From Cyanobacterium sp. HL-69 (lineage in GTDB: Bacteria > Cyanobacteriota > Cyanobacteriia > Cyanobacteriales > Cyanobacteriaceae): a DNA stretch of 64,000 bases. Location: assembly GCA_002813895.1 (NCBI GenBank), contig CP024912.1, positions 868,001-932,000 on the forward strand, read 5' to 3'. Position 1 is the stretch's first letter. Each line of letters opens with the position of its first letter. The notes beneath the pieces are model-generated. The model had not been told where the DNA came from. It made no database searches and worked only from the letters and a program-made list of their open reading frames with translations. Positions 37,610 to 46,271 of the stretch are shown here, in pieces. A program made the translations under genes and the position numbers.

Positions 37610-39199
37610 CTAACTAACTGTTTCTAACTTACCGATGGTTTTATGTTCGTCGGTAAAGGTTTTTTGGGCTAACCTTTGTATATCCTCGGCACTAACAGCA
37701 TTAATAGCTTCTAGGCGAGTAAAGACATTACGCCAATCCCCTGTTTTTGCTTGATATTGCGCCAAAAGATTTGCCATGCCCGAATTAGAATTTACCGAGC
37801 GTAATAAACTGGCGGTGGCTTGGGTTTTTACCCTTTCTAACTCATCCGTTGATACTAACTCCGTTTTTAGCTTTTCTATCTCCTTATCTAATTCTATGGC
37901 TAATTCATCGAGCGATCGCCCCGGGGCAGAAACTCCATAAAACAACATCAAATTTTCATACTTATTACCAGGAAAACCACTAAATCCAGATACACTGAGG
38001 GCAACCTTTTCCTCCTCTACCAAAGACTTGTATAAACGAGAAGTGCGGCCATCACTTAAAATCGAGCCCATAATCTCATAAACCACATAATCAGGATTGT
38101 TTAAACTAGGAATGTGATAACCCTCGAAATATAAAGGCTGAGAAGGATATTCCACCACCAGATTTCTGGTTTCTCGTTGCTCAGGTTCGTTTATAGTAAG
38201 GGAAGAAGGTTTAACACTATCGGGAAAACGTCCAAAATATTCCTGCGCCATACTTCTAGCTTCATCAGGGTTAACATCACCTACCATGGCAATGGTAATA
38301 TTACTGCCCCCGTAATGAGTATCAAAAAAGTCTTGTACATTCGCCGTAGTCAAATTACGAATATCTTCCTCAAAACCAATAACAGGACGACGATAGGGAT
38401 GGGAAACAAAGGCAGTTAACAAAAATTCTTCCACCATTTTACCGATGGCAGAGTTATCCGTGCGTAGTCTTCTTTCCTCTAAAATTACGTCTTTTTCCTC
38501 ATAATATTCCCTAAATACAGGATCTAAAAATCGATTGGATTCCAGATACATCCACAACTCTAGTTTATTGGAAGGAAAATTATAAAAATAAGCCGTATAG
38601 TCGGCGGAAGTAGCAGCATTTAAGCCAACGCCCCCCTCAATTTCTACAATTTGCCCAAATTCATTTTGATTTACATACTCACTAGCTTTTTGATTTACTT
38701 CTCTAAATTGAGTTTCTAATTGAGCTAATTTTTCTTGATCATTTTCTGCCCTTGCCTGTTGAATTTGGTCAAAAAGACTGTCTAATTTTTCTAAAAGAGG
38801 CTTTTCTTTTTCATAGTTAATAGTGCCTATTTCTGATGTTCCTTTAAAGGCTAAATGTTCTAAATAATGGGCTACTCCTGTTTGCCCTTCTGGTTCATCC
38901 ACTGCCCCTACATCTACATAAGTAACAAAGGAAACAATGGGAGCTTGATGGTTTTCAAGGATAATAAATTTTAAACCATTGTTAAGGGTAAATTCAGTGA
39001 CATTATTTTTTACCTGTTCTAAATAAGGAGTAATTGACCGATTTTCGATACCTTGTGCAAAGGCAGAGTTAAGATTAACATTCCAAATTAATAAAGTTAT
39101 TAATAATAGATTAAATATTTTTTTTAGGGCTGAGGTATATGATTGGAAGTATGGGACAAGAGGCTTAATTCCCTTGTTGTTATAGATTATATTTTTCAT
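37610..39199 (-). CDS. M16 family zinc metallopeptidase (pitrilysin-like)
   Basis: This 529-residue protein has an N-terminal export signal (hydrophobic FNLLLITLLIWNVN, then Ala-x-Ala near NSAFAQG). The inverted zinc motif HYLEH (about residue 106-110) and the downstream Glu in EEKDVILEERR are present, so it should be catalytically active on oligopeptides outside the cytoplasm. The C-terminal half is the second M16 fold. Codons for NNKGIKPLV near the start are derived from a palindromic repeat, lengthening the region before the hydrophobic core. No second M16 gene lies beside it. Confidence 0.9.
   Translation of the reverse strand: MKNIIYNNKGIKPLVPYFQSYTSALKKIFNLLLITLLIWNVNLNSAFAQGIENRSITPYLEQVKNNVTEFTLNNGLKFIILENHQAPIVSFVTYVDVGAVDEPEGQTGVAHYLEHLAFKGTSEIGTINYEKEKPLLEKLDSLFDQIQQARAENDQEKLAQLETQFREVNQKASEYVNQNEFGQIVEIEGGVGLNAATSADYTAYFYNFPSNKLELWMYLESNRFLDPVFREYYEEKDVILEERRLRTDNSAIGKMVEEFLLTAFVSHPYRRPVIGFEEDIRNLTTANVQDFFDTHYGGSNITIAMVGDVNPDEARSMAQEYFGRFPDSVKPSSLTINEPEQRETRNLVVEYPSQPLYFEGYHIPSLNNPDYVVYEIMGSILSDGRTSRLYKSLVEEEKVALSVSGFSGFPGNKYENLMLFYGVSAPGRSLDELAIELDKEIEKLKTELVSTDELERVKTQATASLLRSVNSNSGMANLLAQYQAKTGDWRNVFTRLEAINAVSAEDIQRLAQKTFTDEHKTIGKLETVS
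39156..39177. repeat. CAAGGGG-type palindrome, copy 2, inside a coding sequence
   Basis: ACAAGAGGCTTAATTCCCTTGT is an imperfect version of the palindromes at 39241-39260 and 190-209. It lies in frame within the first 20 codons of the M16 peptidase gene. Confidence 0.6.
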
Positions 39200-39240
39200 G
39201 ATTTATTTACTATTTAGATAGATTATTTTAACTATGGGGG

Positions 39241-39260
39241 CAAGGGGCTTAAGCCCCTTG
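39241..39260. repeat. CAAGGGGCTTAAGCCCCTTG perfect palindrome
   Basis: A perfect 20-bp palindrome between murJ and the M16 gene, 10 bp after the murJ stop codon. Related copies are at 39156-39177 and 190-209. It could double as a transcription end signal, but has no T run. Confidence 0.8.
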
Positions 39261-39269
39261 TTATAAATT

Positions 39270-40868
39270 CTATTTACTACGTTTTATTTTTTCTAAGACT
39301 TTATTTAATAAAAGTTCTAACTCTGGTAATTTTAACAGTTTGCCAATCAGTAGGAAAAGTGCGATCGCCCCTACACTAGCCACAGAGAGATTGATAAATT
39401 GTAAAATAAAACTTTCGTCACCCCAAAAAGAAGTTAAACCCTGATGGATACCCCAACAAGCAAAGCCAGAAATAACACTAGCAACTACCAAGATGACAAA
39501 CACCCCAGCCCATTCGAGTAAAGGCAAACCATTGAGACGACGATGTAAAAGAGCAAGGAAAATGAGTAAGGAAATCACATTAACCCCAATGGTGGCAAAT
39601 ACCAAACCCTGCACCTCAAAACTCCTCACCAAGACGTAATCGAGAAAAGCATTGAGAAAAATATTAAAAATACTAATCTGAAAAGGAGTGTTTCCATCCC
39701 CCAAGGCATAAAACACCCGCACTAAAACATCCCTCGCCAAATAGAAAAACATCCCCAAACCGTAGGCAAGTAATACAGGGGCAACAATGGAGGAAGCGTC
39801 AGCACGGAATACTCCCCTTTCGTAGATAATTCTGACAATGGGCTGTGATAATGCCACAAAAATGGCACTAAAAGGGAACATGGTTAAACCTGTTAATACA
39901 AGACTTTGACGAATTTTTAGTTTTAATTCTCCCCAATTTTCAGGCTCTGTGAGACGGGAGAACACAGGTAAAAAAGGTACGAGAATCACGTTAGAAATGA
40001 TGCCCACAGGGGTTAAAACCACAAAATTGGCGTAACGCATCGCAGCCGCCGCATTGGGCAAATAGGACGCAAAAAACAGGTCTGTATAGACATTGATATG
40101 TAACATTCCCGATGAGAGGGTAGCAGGTACCATTACCTTCATCACATCCTTTACCCCTTCCCTACCAAACTCGAACCGTAAACGAAAACGACTCAAGCCC
40201 GATTTCGACAGGGCTATTTGTTGGGCTAACCATTGCCATATACCCCCTAACAGGGTTGTTGATGCTAAGACGATGCCCCCTAGTCTCAAATATTCAGGGT
40301 CGTTTATTTCTCCCCCCAAAAACCAGAGTAAACCCCCCACCCCGATGATGGTGGTTAAGCTAGAGAAAAGGGGACTTAAACTCGGTAACCAGTACTGATC
40401 TGAGGCGTTGAGGCTACCAAAGCCGATGCCCACCAAACCAGCAAAAATGGCCAGGGGTGCCATGATTTGAAATTGGGTAATGGCGATCGCCCTTACTTCT
40501 GAATCTAAACCAGGGGCGATTAAATCAATAAAACGACTGGCATAAACAATCAAAATAATAGTGACAATAAATAAAATACCCGTCACCAAAGTAGTAACTG
40601 TTTCAATGAGGGGCGCTGCTTCTTTTTGATCTCGTTTTGCCAAGACGCTTACCAAAGCGCTGTGGAATGGCCCATTTATCCCCCCCAAAAGGATTAATAA
40701 AAACCCGGGTATCACATAGGAATAAGCGTAAGCATTCGCCACAGTTCCCACCCCAAAAGCCGCTGCCACTACCTGCTCCCTTACCAGCCCCACCACTTTA
40801 CTGATAAAAGTTGCAACGCCGACAATTCCTGCAATATTGCCAATGGATCTTGTTTTACCTTTGTTCAC
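39270..40868 (-). CDS. murJ: Lipid II flippase MurJ (MviN family)
   Basis: This 532-residue polytopic membrane protein has about 14 hydrophobic segments. MviN/MurJ signatures: SIGNIAGIVGVATFISKVVGLVREQVVA at the N-terminus, AYAYSYVIPGFL, GGINGPFHSALVSV, ARDVLVRVFYALGDGNTPF and PFSAIFVALSQPIVRIIYERG. It moves lipid-linked peptidoglycan precursor across the cytoplasmic membrane. The start is GTG at 40868. It stands 70 bp upstream of the M16 peptidase on the same strand; possible cotranscription. Confidence 0.94.
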   Translation of the reverse strand: MNKGKTRSIGNIAGIVGVATFISKVVGLVREQVVAAAFGVGTVANAYAYSYVIPGFLLILLGGINGPFHSALVSVLAKRDQKEAAPLIETVTTLVTGILFIVTIILIVYASRFIDLIAPGLDSEVRAIAITQFQIMAPLAIFAGLVGIGFGSLNASDQYWLPSLSPLFSSLTTIIGVGGLLWFLGGEINDPEYLRLGGIVLASTTLLGGIWQWLAQQIALSKSGLSRFRLRFEFGREGVKDVMKVMVPATLSSGMLHINVYTDLFFASYLPNAAAAMRYANFVVLTPVGIISNVILVPFLPVFSRLTEPENWGELKLKIRQSLVLTGLTMFPFSAIFVALSQPIVRIIYERGVFRADASSIVAPVLLAYGLGMFFYLARDVLVRVFYALGDGNTPFQISIFNIFLNAFLDYVLVRSFEVQGLVFATIGVNVISLLIFLALLHRRLNGLPLLEWAGVFVILVVASVISGFACWGIHQGLTSFWGDESFILQFINLSVASVGAIALFLLIGKLLKLPELELLLNKVLEKIKRSK

Positions 40869-40910
40869 GCCTAGAAAAGAATATTATGACTTGACCTATT
40901 ATCGATGGAC

Positions 40911-40965
40911 TGTGAACAATTGACAATGTAAAATTAATAATTAACCCCTAACCATGAACAATTTT
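40911..40965. repeat. GACAATT-type dispersed repeat
   Basis: Contains GTGAACAATTGACAATG and, 15 bases on, TTAACCCCTAACCATGAACA. The words ACAATTGACAATG and ATGAACAATT recur at 58321-58358 and, in part, at 18037-18070. Located between murJ and the decapeptide-repeat gene. Confidence 0.55.
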
Positions 40966-40968
40966 TAT

Positions 40969-41346
40969 TTAATGATGATCATGATGGTCATGATTCATAG
41001 GAGCAGATTCTTGTTGTTCAACGTTTAATCTAATCAAACTCATATCCTGTCTTCCATAGCTCATAACGCCCATGGTAACTTGTCCGAGGGCAAAAATTCC
41101 CATAGAAACCAAACCAATGGAAAATACTCCCATGGGTACTAAGCCAATGGAAATTACGCCATGGGGAATAGCACCGATGGAAATTAAACCATGGGGGGAA
41201 ATACCGATGCAAAGTACACCGTCATGGGGGGCAATACCAATTTGAATTAGTTTTTTATTTTTTAGAGTTAGTCTCATGGAGGGCAAAATATATAATATCA
41301 GGATGACCAAAATATATATACCAAGGGTTTTTATGTCAAAAGACAC
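40969..41346 (-). CDS. Membrane-anchored decapeptide-repeat protein with His-rich tail
   Basis: This 125-residue protein has one N-terminal hydrophobic helix (about 8-24), then six tandem ten-residue repeats (about 36-96) of consensus [IL]G-x-x-[PST]-[HM]-G-[VIL]-x-[SAC], such as IGISPHGLIS, IGAIPHGVIS and IGLVPMGVFS; the first has one extra residue. A polar linker follows, ending in NHDHHDHH. The strict period suggests a beta-solenoid rod, and the tail could bind Ni, Zn, Cu or Co. The repeat shows as a 30-bp period in the DNA. GTG start at 41346. Family unknown to me; no metal-transport genes nearby. Confidence 0.7.
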   Translation of the reverse strand: MSFDIKTLGIYILVILILYILPSMRLTLKNKKLIQIGIAPHDGVLCIGISPHGLISIGAIPHGVISIGLVPMGVFSIGLVSMGIFALGQVTMGVMSYGRQDMSLIRLNVEQQESAPMNHDHHDHH

Positions 41347-41541
41347 TCTGTCAAATTTATCTGTCCATAATGAACAAGTGGGGTAATTTAGGGCAGGGAA
41401 TAGGGAATGGTGATACTATCTTGAATACTAAGCTAGTTTAATCATTGAGCTATATTTCACATCATAATTAAGTAGTGGCATTTTTTTTATATGTATAAAT
41501 GAGGAAACCTATAAACAAAAAATCTTTGCAAGAGAAAAAAA

Positions 41542-44019
41542 CTACTTCAAATAAGCGATAGTAACCCCTGTACCCCCTTCATTACGGGGGGCTGTCTCAT
41601 ACTTACTCACTTGGGGATGCCGTTGCAAAAAGTCGTGAACCCCACTGCGTAAACTCCCTGTACCTTTACCATGGACTATCCATAACAGTCCTAATTCTGT
41701 GGCAGAGGCGATCGCCTTTTCCAGCACAGGTTCAGCTAAGTGGACTCTTTGCCCCCGAATATCCACAGTATTTTTTTCTACCCTTATCCTTGCGGTGGTT
41801 TTAGTCGCTTTATTATTATTTTGCGCCTTGGGGGCTTTTTGTTTCACCTCAGTTTTAGGGGATTTTTCCTTCTCAAACCTCTTACCATCCAAAGATTCAA
41901 TATCTGTGAACGGTAGCACCATTTTCATAAAGCCAAAACGAGCTGTTAACTGTTCCCCTGTTTCATCCACATCAAGCACTTCGGCGGTTTGCCCAATGCT
42001 CAAGATTCTGACCCTTTCCCCTACCTTGGGCTTATAACTAGATTTTTTCTGAGATTTATGAATGGGGGTTAAAAAGCGATCGCCAATTTTCTCCAGATTT
42101 TCCCTTGCCTGTTGCGCCCCTTGGGCGGTGGGATTACCTTTTTTCTGTAACTCCTTAATCACTTGAGCAATCTGGCTTTTGGCATCCAGGAGCATTTTTT
42201 GCACCGCTTGTTCCTGTTGAGATTTTAAATCCCTTTCTCTATCCTGTAAAGAGGTGGCTTTAGCTTCGACTTCTTGATAAAAACGCTCGGTTTTAATTAA
42301 TAAATCCTCCGCCTGTTTATGTTTCTCCTCTTGCTCCCTTCTTTGGTTTTCCAACTCCCCAATTAACTGGTTGACATCTTGGGAACAACCCCCTGCCAAC
42401 TCTTGGGAATCCTCGATGACTTCTGAGGGTAAACCTAACCTTTGGGCAATAATTATGGCATTGGAGCGCCCTGGGATGCCCCACAATACTCGATAGGTGG
42501 GTTGAAGGCTCACATCATCAAATTCTACGGAGGCGTTTTCAAAGCGACTATCGTTATATTTTAGGGTTTTCAATTCCCCATAATGGGTAGTGGCAATGGT
42601 TAATAGATTATGCTCGGCAAGGTGTTTTAAGATGGCAATGGCGATCGCCGTTCCCTCGGTGGGATCTGTCCCCGCCCCCACTTCATCCAGTAAAACAAGG
42701 GATTTTGAGAGCTTATTAACTGTTTCTTTTTCCTCGGGGGAGAGGGATTCATCTTCAGGGTTTTCGGGCTGGTTAGAGGCTCTGAGGGCATCTACAATGC
42801 GAATAATACGGCGGATATGCCCAGAGAAGGTGGATAAGTTTTGTTCTAGGGATTGCTCATCTCCAATATCGGCCAAAACCTGCTCAAACCAAGGTATCTG
42901 CACAGGATCTTTGGCCGGGATAAAAATACCCACTTTTGCCATGAGGGCGGTAATGCCAATGGTTTTTAGGGTGACGGTTTTTCCCCCAGTGTTGGGGCCT
43001 GTGATGGCTACTACCCTTGTATCTGGTTTAATCAAAACATCGATGGGTACTACAGCTCCCCCTTCTTCTTTTTTTTCTTGCCACACCAAGAGGGGATGGC
43101 GTAGTTGACGCAGGACAATATTTTCTTGGGAGGAAAAATCAACAAATTCGGGAGGATTTCCTTCTAACCAAAGGCTATATCTGGCTTTAGCGGTGGCTAA
43201 ATCAAGGGCAGTGGCGATCGCCAATAACTCTTCTAATTCTTCCCATACTTCGGCTACTTTTTCGGTTAAGGTTCGTAATATTTTTTCTTCTTCCCTTTTT
43301 TCCTGTCCTCTACTGGTTTGCAGACGGTTGCCCAAGTCCACAATAGCTCTAGGCTCTAGGTATAGGGTTGATCCTGTGGTGGAGGTATCGTGTACAATGC
43401 CCGTTATTTGCCCACTATGGGAAGCCTTGAGGGGTAGTACGAAGCGATCGCCCCTTTGAGTGACTACAGGCTCTTGGAGGGCGTTACCGTTGCGCTGGAT
43501 AATACTTTGTAAGGTTTGTTGTATTTTACTTCTTAAACCTTTAATTTTTTGCCTAATTTCTCCTAATTGGGGAGATGCTCTTTCTGTGATTTCCCCACGA
43601 TCATCTATGCAATAGTGAATTTCTTTCTCTAATTCAGGGAAAGTTCTTAATGTCTCGACTAATTCTTTGAGGGTAGGAGCATCTTCTAACTCTTCAATTA
43701 CCCTTCTTAATTTCCTAATTCCAGCCAGGGTTGTCGCAAGATTTAGTAATTCATCCCCCTTGAGCATCCCCCCTAGTTTTGCTCTCTCTAAGGCATCGCC
43801 GATGTCGTGGATACCTGAAAATGACCAGTTAGGGTTCAAACTGGTTTCGATGCGATATACTTCTTTGGTTTGCTCTAATAACTTTTTGGTTTCCGACAAA
43901 GTTTTGGGTACAGTCAAGTGGCTAGATGCGATCGCACCTAACTTTGTAGCGGCAAATTTAGAAAGATGATGACATAATCTTTGCCATTCTAAAAGTCGGA
44001 AAGTTTCTTGTTCAATCAA
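41542..44019 (-). CDS. mutS2: MutS2 endonuclease / ribosome-rescue ATPase
   Basis: This 825-residue protein has MutS core helices (about 10-300), the ABC-type ATPase with Walker A TGPNTGGKTVTLK and Walker B VLLDEVGAGTDPTEG, a long coiled coil (about 540-640), a KOW-like segment and a C-terminal Smr domain (about 750-825; VDIRGQRV, HGKGTGSLR). MutS2 limits recombination and, in Bacillus, splits collided ribosomes. It lacks the mismatch-binding domain of MutS. The start is TTG at 44019, giving the MIEQETFRLLEW family N-terminus; no nearby ATG fits. Confidence 0.95.
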   Translation of the reverse strand: MIEQETFRLLEWQRLCHHLSKFAATKLGAIASSHLTVPKTLSETKKLLEQTKEVYRIETSLNPNWSFSGIHDIGDALERAKLGGMLKGDELLNLATTLAGIRKLRRVIEELEDAPTLKELVETLRTFPELEKEIHYCIDDRGEITERASPQLGEIRQKIKGLRSKIQQTLQSIIQRNGNALQEPVVTQRGDRFVLPLKASHSGQITGIVHDTSTTGSTLYLEPRAIVDLGNRLQTSRGQEKREEEKILRTLTEKVAEVWEELEELLAIATALDLATAKARYSLWLEGNPPEFVDFSSQENIVLRQLRHPLLVWQEKKEEGGAVVPIDVLIKPDTRVVAITGPNTGGKTVTLKTIGITALMAKVGIFIPAKDPVQIPWFEQVLADIGDEQSLEQNLSTFSGHIRRIIRIVDALRASNQPENPEDESLSPEEKETVNKLSKSLVLLDEVGAGTDPTEGTAIAIAILKHLAEHNLLTIATTHYGELKTLKYNDSRFENASVEFDDVSLQPTYRVLWGIPGRSNAIIIAQRLGLPSEVIEDSQELAGGCSQDVNQLIGELENQRREQEEKHKQAEDLLIKTERFYQEVEAKATSLQDRERDLKSQQEQAVQKMLLDAKSQIAQVIKELQKKGNPTAQGAQQARENLEKIGDRFLTPIHKSQKKSSYKPKVGERVRILSIGQTAEVLDVDETGEQLTARFGFMKMVLPFTDIESLDGKRFEKEKSPKTEVKQKAPKAQNNNKATKTTARIRVEKNTVDIRGQRVHLAEPVLEKAIASATELGLLWIVHGKGTGSLRSGVHDFLQRHPQVSKYETAPRNEGGTGVTIAYLK

Positions 44020-44038
44020 AGCAAATATAGATAAGGTA

Positions 44039-44064
44039 ATTGATAATTGAGAATGGATAATTAA
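44039..44064. repeat. ATTGATARTTGAGAATGG repeat, copy B
   Basis: Begins ATTGATAATTGAGAATGG and matches 23997-24022 at 25 of 26 positions. It lies 20 bp upstream of the mutS2 start. Confidence 0.7.
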
Positions 44065-44205
44065 TAATGATAGTTAGCTGTTAACTGGATTTATCCCAGA
44101 CACAAACATATTTACCATGGGCAATTCATACTCTTAATTATTGCACAAGAGAATGACCTCTAAATCTATTCCCTCAAGAAAAAATTAACCAAAATCAACT
44201 ATAAA

Positions 44206-44562
44206 TTAACCCACTAGCAAACTATGATCATAACGAGGTGCTTTACTCTCCGAGGATTTTACTTGATACTTAACAAGATTCGCCAACTCCTCTAACTGAC
44301 TGATAGCCTCTGCACCTTCTAGCTTCATCAATTCTCGATCATCTTGCATTTCAGTCCATGTAATACCATAATCAGAAACTAGAAAGCGGATTAGATGATT
44401 GTCACCCAAACTCACCATAAAAGAAGCGCTCGTCAACTGAGTACCACAGGTATAGCAGGATGCAATATAACCTCTTTTCTCTAAAACAATGGCTAAGGCT
44501 TGGAGATTCATCACCAAATCCTTCACAAATTCTCTATACTCTTGTGCAAGTCTTATAAACAT
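44206..44562 (-). CDS. DUF1815 family protein
   Basis: This 118-residue soluble protein matches the cyanobacteria-specific DUF1815 family: FIRLAQEYREFVKDLVMNLQ, a CYTCGTQ cysteine pair, SFMVSLGDNHLIRFLVSDYG and ITWTEMQDDRELMKLEGAEA. The CxxC pair could bind metal or be redox active. The ATG has the strong ribosome binding site AGGAGG. Function unknown. Confidence 0.88.
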   Translation of the reverse strand: MFIRLAQEYREFVKDLVMNLQALAIVLEKRGYIASCYTCGTQLTSASFMVSLGDNHLIRFLVSDYGITWTEMQDDRELMKLEGAEAISQLEELANLVKYQVKSSESKAPRYDHSLLVG

Positions 44563-44742
44563 TTAGTACCTCCTATGGGTAAACTTACTTTACATTCTTA
44601 ACAATAATTTAAGATTTGCCAAATTTATTATATGTTATCTTGATTCAAAAATGCAAAGATTAATATTTTGGGTAACAATTTAAGCATACCCTAATTAATT
44701 AAAATATGACGCATTTAGTTATTTTTCGTTCCTAATATTGCC

Positions 44743-45483
44743 ATGAAACAACCACACCAATGGCGTTTTATCCCCTTGCTTAACCTTTCAGGAAAGGAAC
44801 AAATGGCGATCGATAAATGGCTATTAATCCAACACCAAAAATATAATCATCCCCCCACCCTGCGTTTTTATACTTGGAATCGGCCCACAATTTCCCTCGG
44901 ATTTAGTCAGAAAAAAAAATATCCCCCCCACTGGAATAACCTGCAATGGCACGGAAAATCCATAGATATAGTCCAACGCCCCAGCGGAGGTAGAGGAGTA
45001 TTACACCAGGGAGATTTAACCTACGCAGTAATTTCTTCTCAGTTTGAGGGTAACTTAGATGAAGTTTATCGTCAGATTTCTCAGTTTCTCATCATGGGTT
45101 GGCAAAGATTAGGGGTTAACCTTTCCTTTGGTAAACCTCACCGACAATATTTCAAATCATCCAACTGCTTCGCCCTTTCTACCAACGCCGACTTAACAGA
45201 TAGTCAGGGAAATAAGTTTATTGGCAGCGCCCAGCTAAAAAAGGGTAAATTTAGTCTTCAACATGGTTCAATGCTCTTAAATCCTACCCCAGAGCTATTT
45301 AAGAAAGTTTTTAATACCTTACCGCCCCAAGCTGTGTTAGAGAATTTTCCTAATATCGACACCATTATTGAAACTCTCCTTAATGCTGCCCAAGAATATT
45401 TTAACGCCGAATTTATCCATCAACCTCTTTCCTCTAAAGAGTGGAAATTAATTGAAATTGAAACCAAAGATATTCTCCATTAG
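44743..45483 (+). CDS. Lipoyl-pathway acyltransferase, LipM-like (BPL/LplA/LipB fold)
   Basis: This 246-residue protein has the biotin/lipoate A/B ligase fold: TLRFYTWNRPTISLGFSQ, a lipoyl/substrate loop RPSGGRGVLHQGDLTYAV and the catalytic Lys158 in KFIGSAQLKKG. A conserved Cys142 in SNCFALSTNADL aligns with the acyl-thioester Cys of LipM octanoyltransferase, and the C-terminal accessory domain of LplA ligases is absent. I therefore infer transfer of octanoyl groups from ACP to lipoyl proteins rather than ATP-dependent ligation. It stands alone. Confidence 0.78.
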   Translation: MKQPHQWRFIPLLNLSGKEQMAIDKWLLIQHQKYNHPPTLRFYTWNRPTISLGFSQKKKYPPHWNNLQWHGKSIDIVQRPSGGRGVLHQGDLTYAVISSQFEGNLDEVYRQISQFLIMGWQRLGVNLSFGKPHRQYFKSSNCFALSTNADLTDSQGNKFIGSAQLKKGKFSLQHGSMLLNPTPELFKKVFNTLPPQAVLENFPNIDTIIETLLNAAQEYFNAEFIHQPLSSKEWKLIEIETKDILH

Positions 45484-45546
45484 AGTTGTTATTTTTCCCT
45501 ACCTCAAATATTCCCAACCTTAACAAATAAACTTTTTCATCAAAGC

Positions 45547-45981
45547 CTAATTATTGATTCTTAATTCTCTCATCATATCCTGTTGAATAACCTCTTGCCC
45601 TCTCGTCATGGCGTTGTGTAAATCAGAATTATTAATCATTAACTTTTGCCACTTGTGCGCGTATCTGAGAGTATAACCAAAGCCTAAACTACCGAAAGTA
45701 AAGATGGTACAAGTAATAACGATTAAATATTTAAAAACTCCATTGTCACTTTTCTCTTTTGAGTTAGGGGAAACCTTTTTTAAATTCTGAGATTTTTTTA
45801 CCTGATGATTAGATTGCTGTTTCCTCATCTGCTGAGTTTGTGTCTCTTTACTCATACTCTTAACTGCGTACCTTTTTGTTTGAGGGGATGAACTTGTACG
45901 AGCCGATTTAGTGCGAGATACCTCAAGATTGTGAGAGCGAAGTTTGGATCTATTATTTCCTCTGATAGTATGTCTTGTCAT
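45547..45981 (-). CDS. Basic single-pass membrane protein, unknown
   Basis: This 144-residue protein has a long, Lys/Arg/Ser-rich disordered N-terminus (1-80), one transmembrane segment (about 86-106, YLIVITCTIFTFGSLGFGYT) and a short C-terminal helix (107-144). The topology suggests a cytoplasmic basic tail that could contact nucleic acid or anionic lipids. No family recognised. It has an ATG start; I see no strong ribosome binding site. Confidence 0.6.
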   Translation of the reverse strand: MTRHTIRGNNRSKLRSHNLEVSRTKSARTSSSPQTKRYAVKSMSKETQTQQMRKQQSNHQVKKSQNLKKVSPNSKEKSDNGVFKYLIVITCTIFTFGSLGFGYTLRYAHKWQKLMINNSDLHNAMTRGQEVIQQDMMRELRINN

Positions 45982-46240
45982 GGTAAAAGTTGAATTAAAT
46001 TGGGTAGTGATTACGTCAGTAAAAAAATATTTAAACCCTTATAAATATTTTTGAGAGAATTTGCGTTAACTGGAAAAAGACAGTTATTCTCCCCTTTTTT
46101 GCAAATCTCATCGGGATTGAGATAAAATCATTGCTAAATAATTAAACCAATTATAGTTCTCTTTTTCCTGAATTAAATAATTATTATCAGTTAATTTTTG
46201 TAATGATACATCCTCTCTTTTTTCTATTTAAGGTACGCTG

Positions 46241-46261
46241 AAAAAAAAGGGGCTTGCCCCC
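46241..46261 (-). terminator. Terminator after the DUF4214 gene
   Basis: On the minus strand GGGGC-AA-GCCCC is followed by eight T residues, 10 bp after the stop codon. Classic intrinsic terminator. Confidence 0.85.
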
Positions 46262-46271
46262 TCTCTAACTC

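Noticed and set aside
41030-41212. Second minus-strand frame inside the decapeptide-repeat gene
   Set aside because: It arises from the 30-bp DNA period in another frame; its Phe/His/Trp-rich translation has no start signal.
42590-43108. Plus-strand open frame of 172 codons inside mutS2
   Set aside because: It is antisense to the conserved ATPase domain; long antisense frames arise from codon bias here, and the translation is low-complexity Ser/Met-rich.
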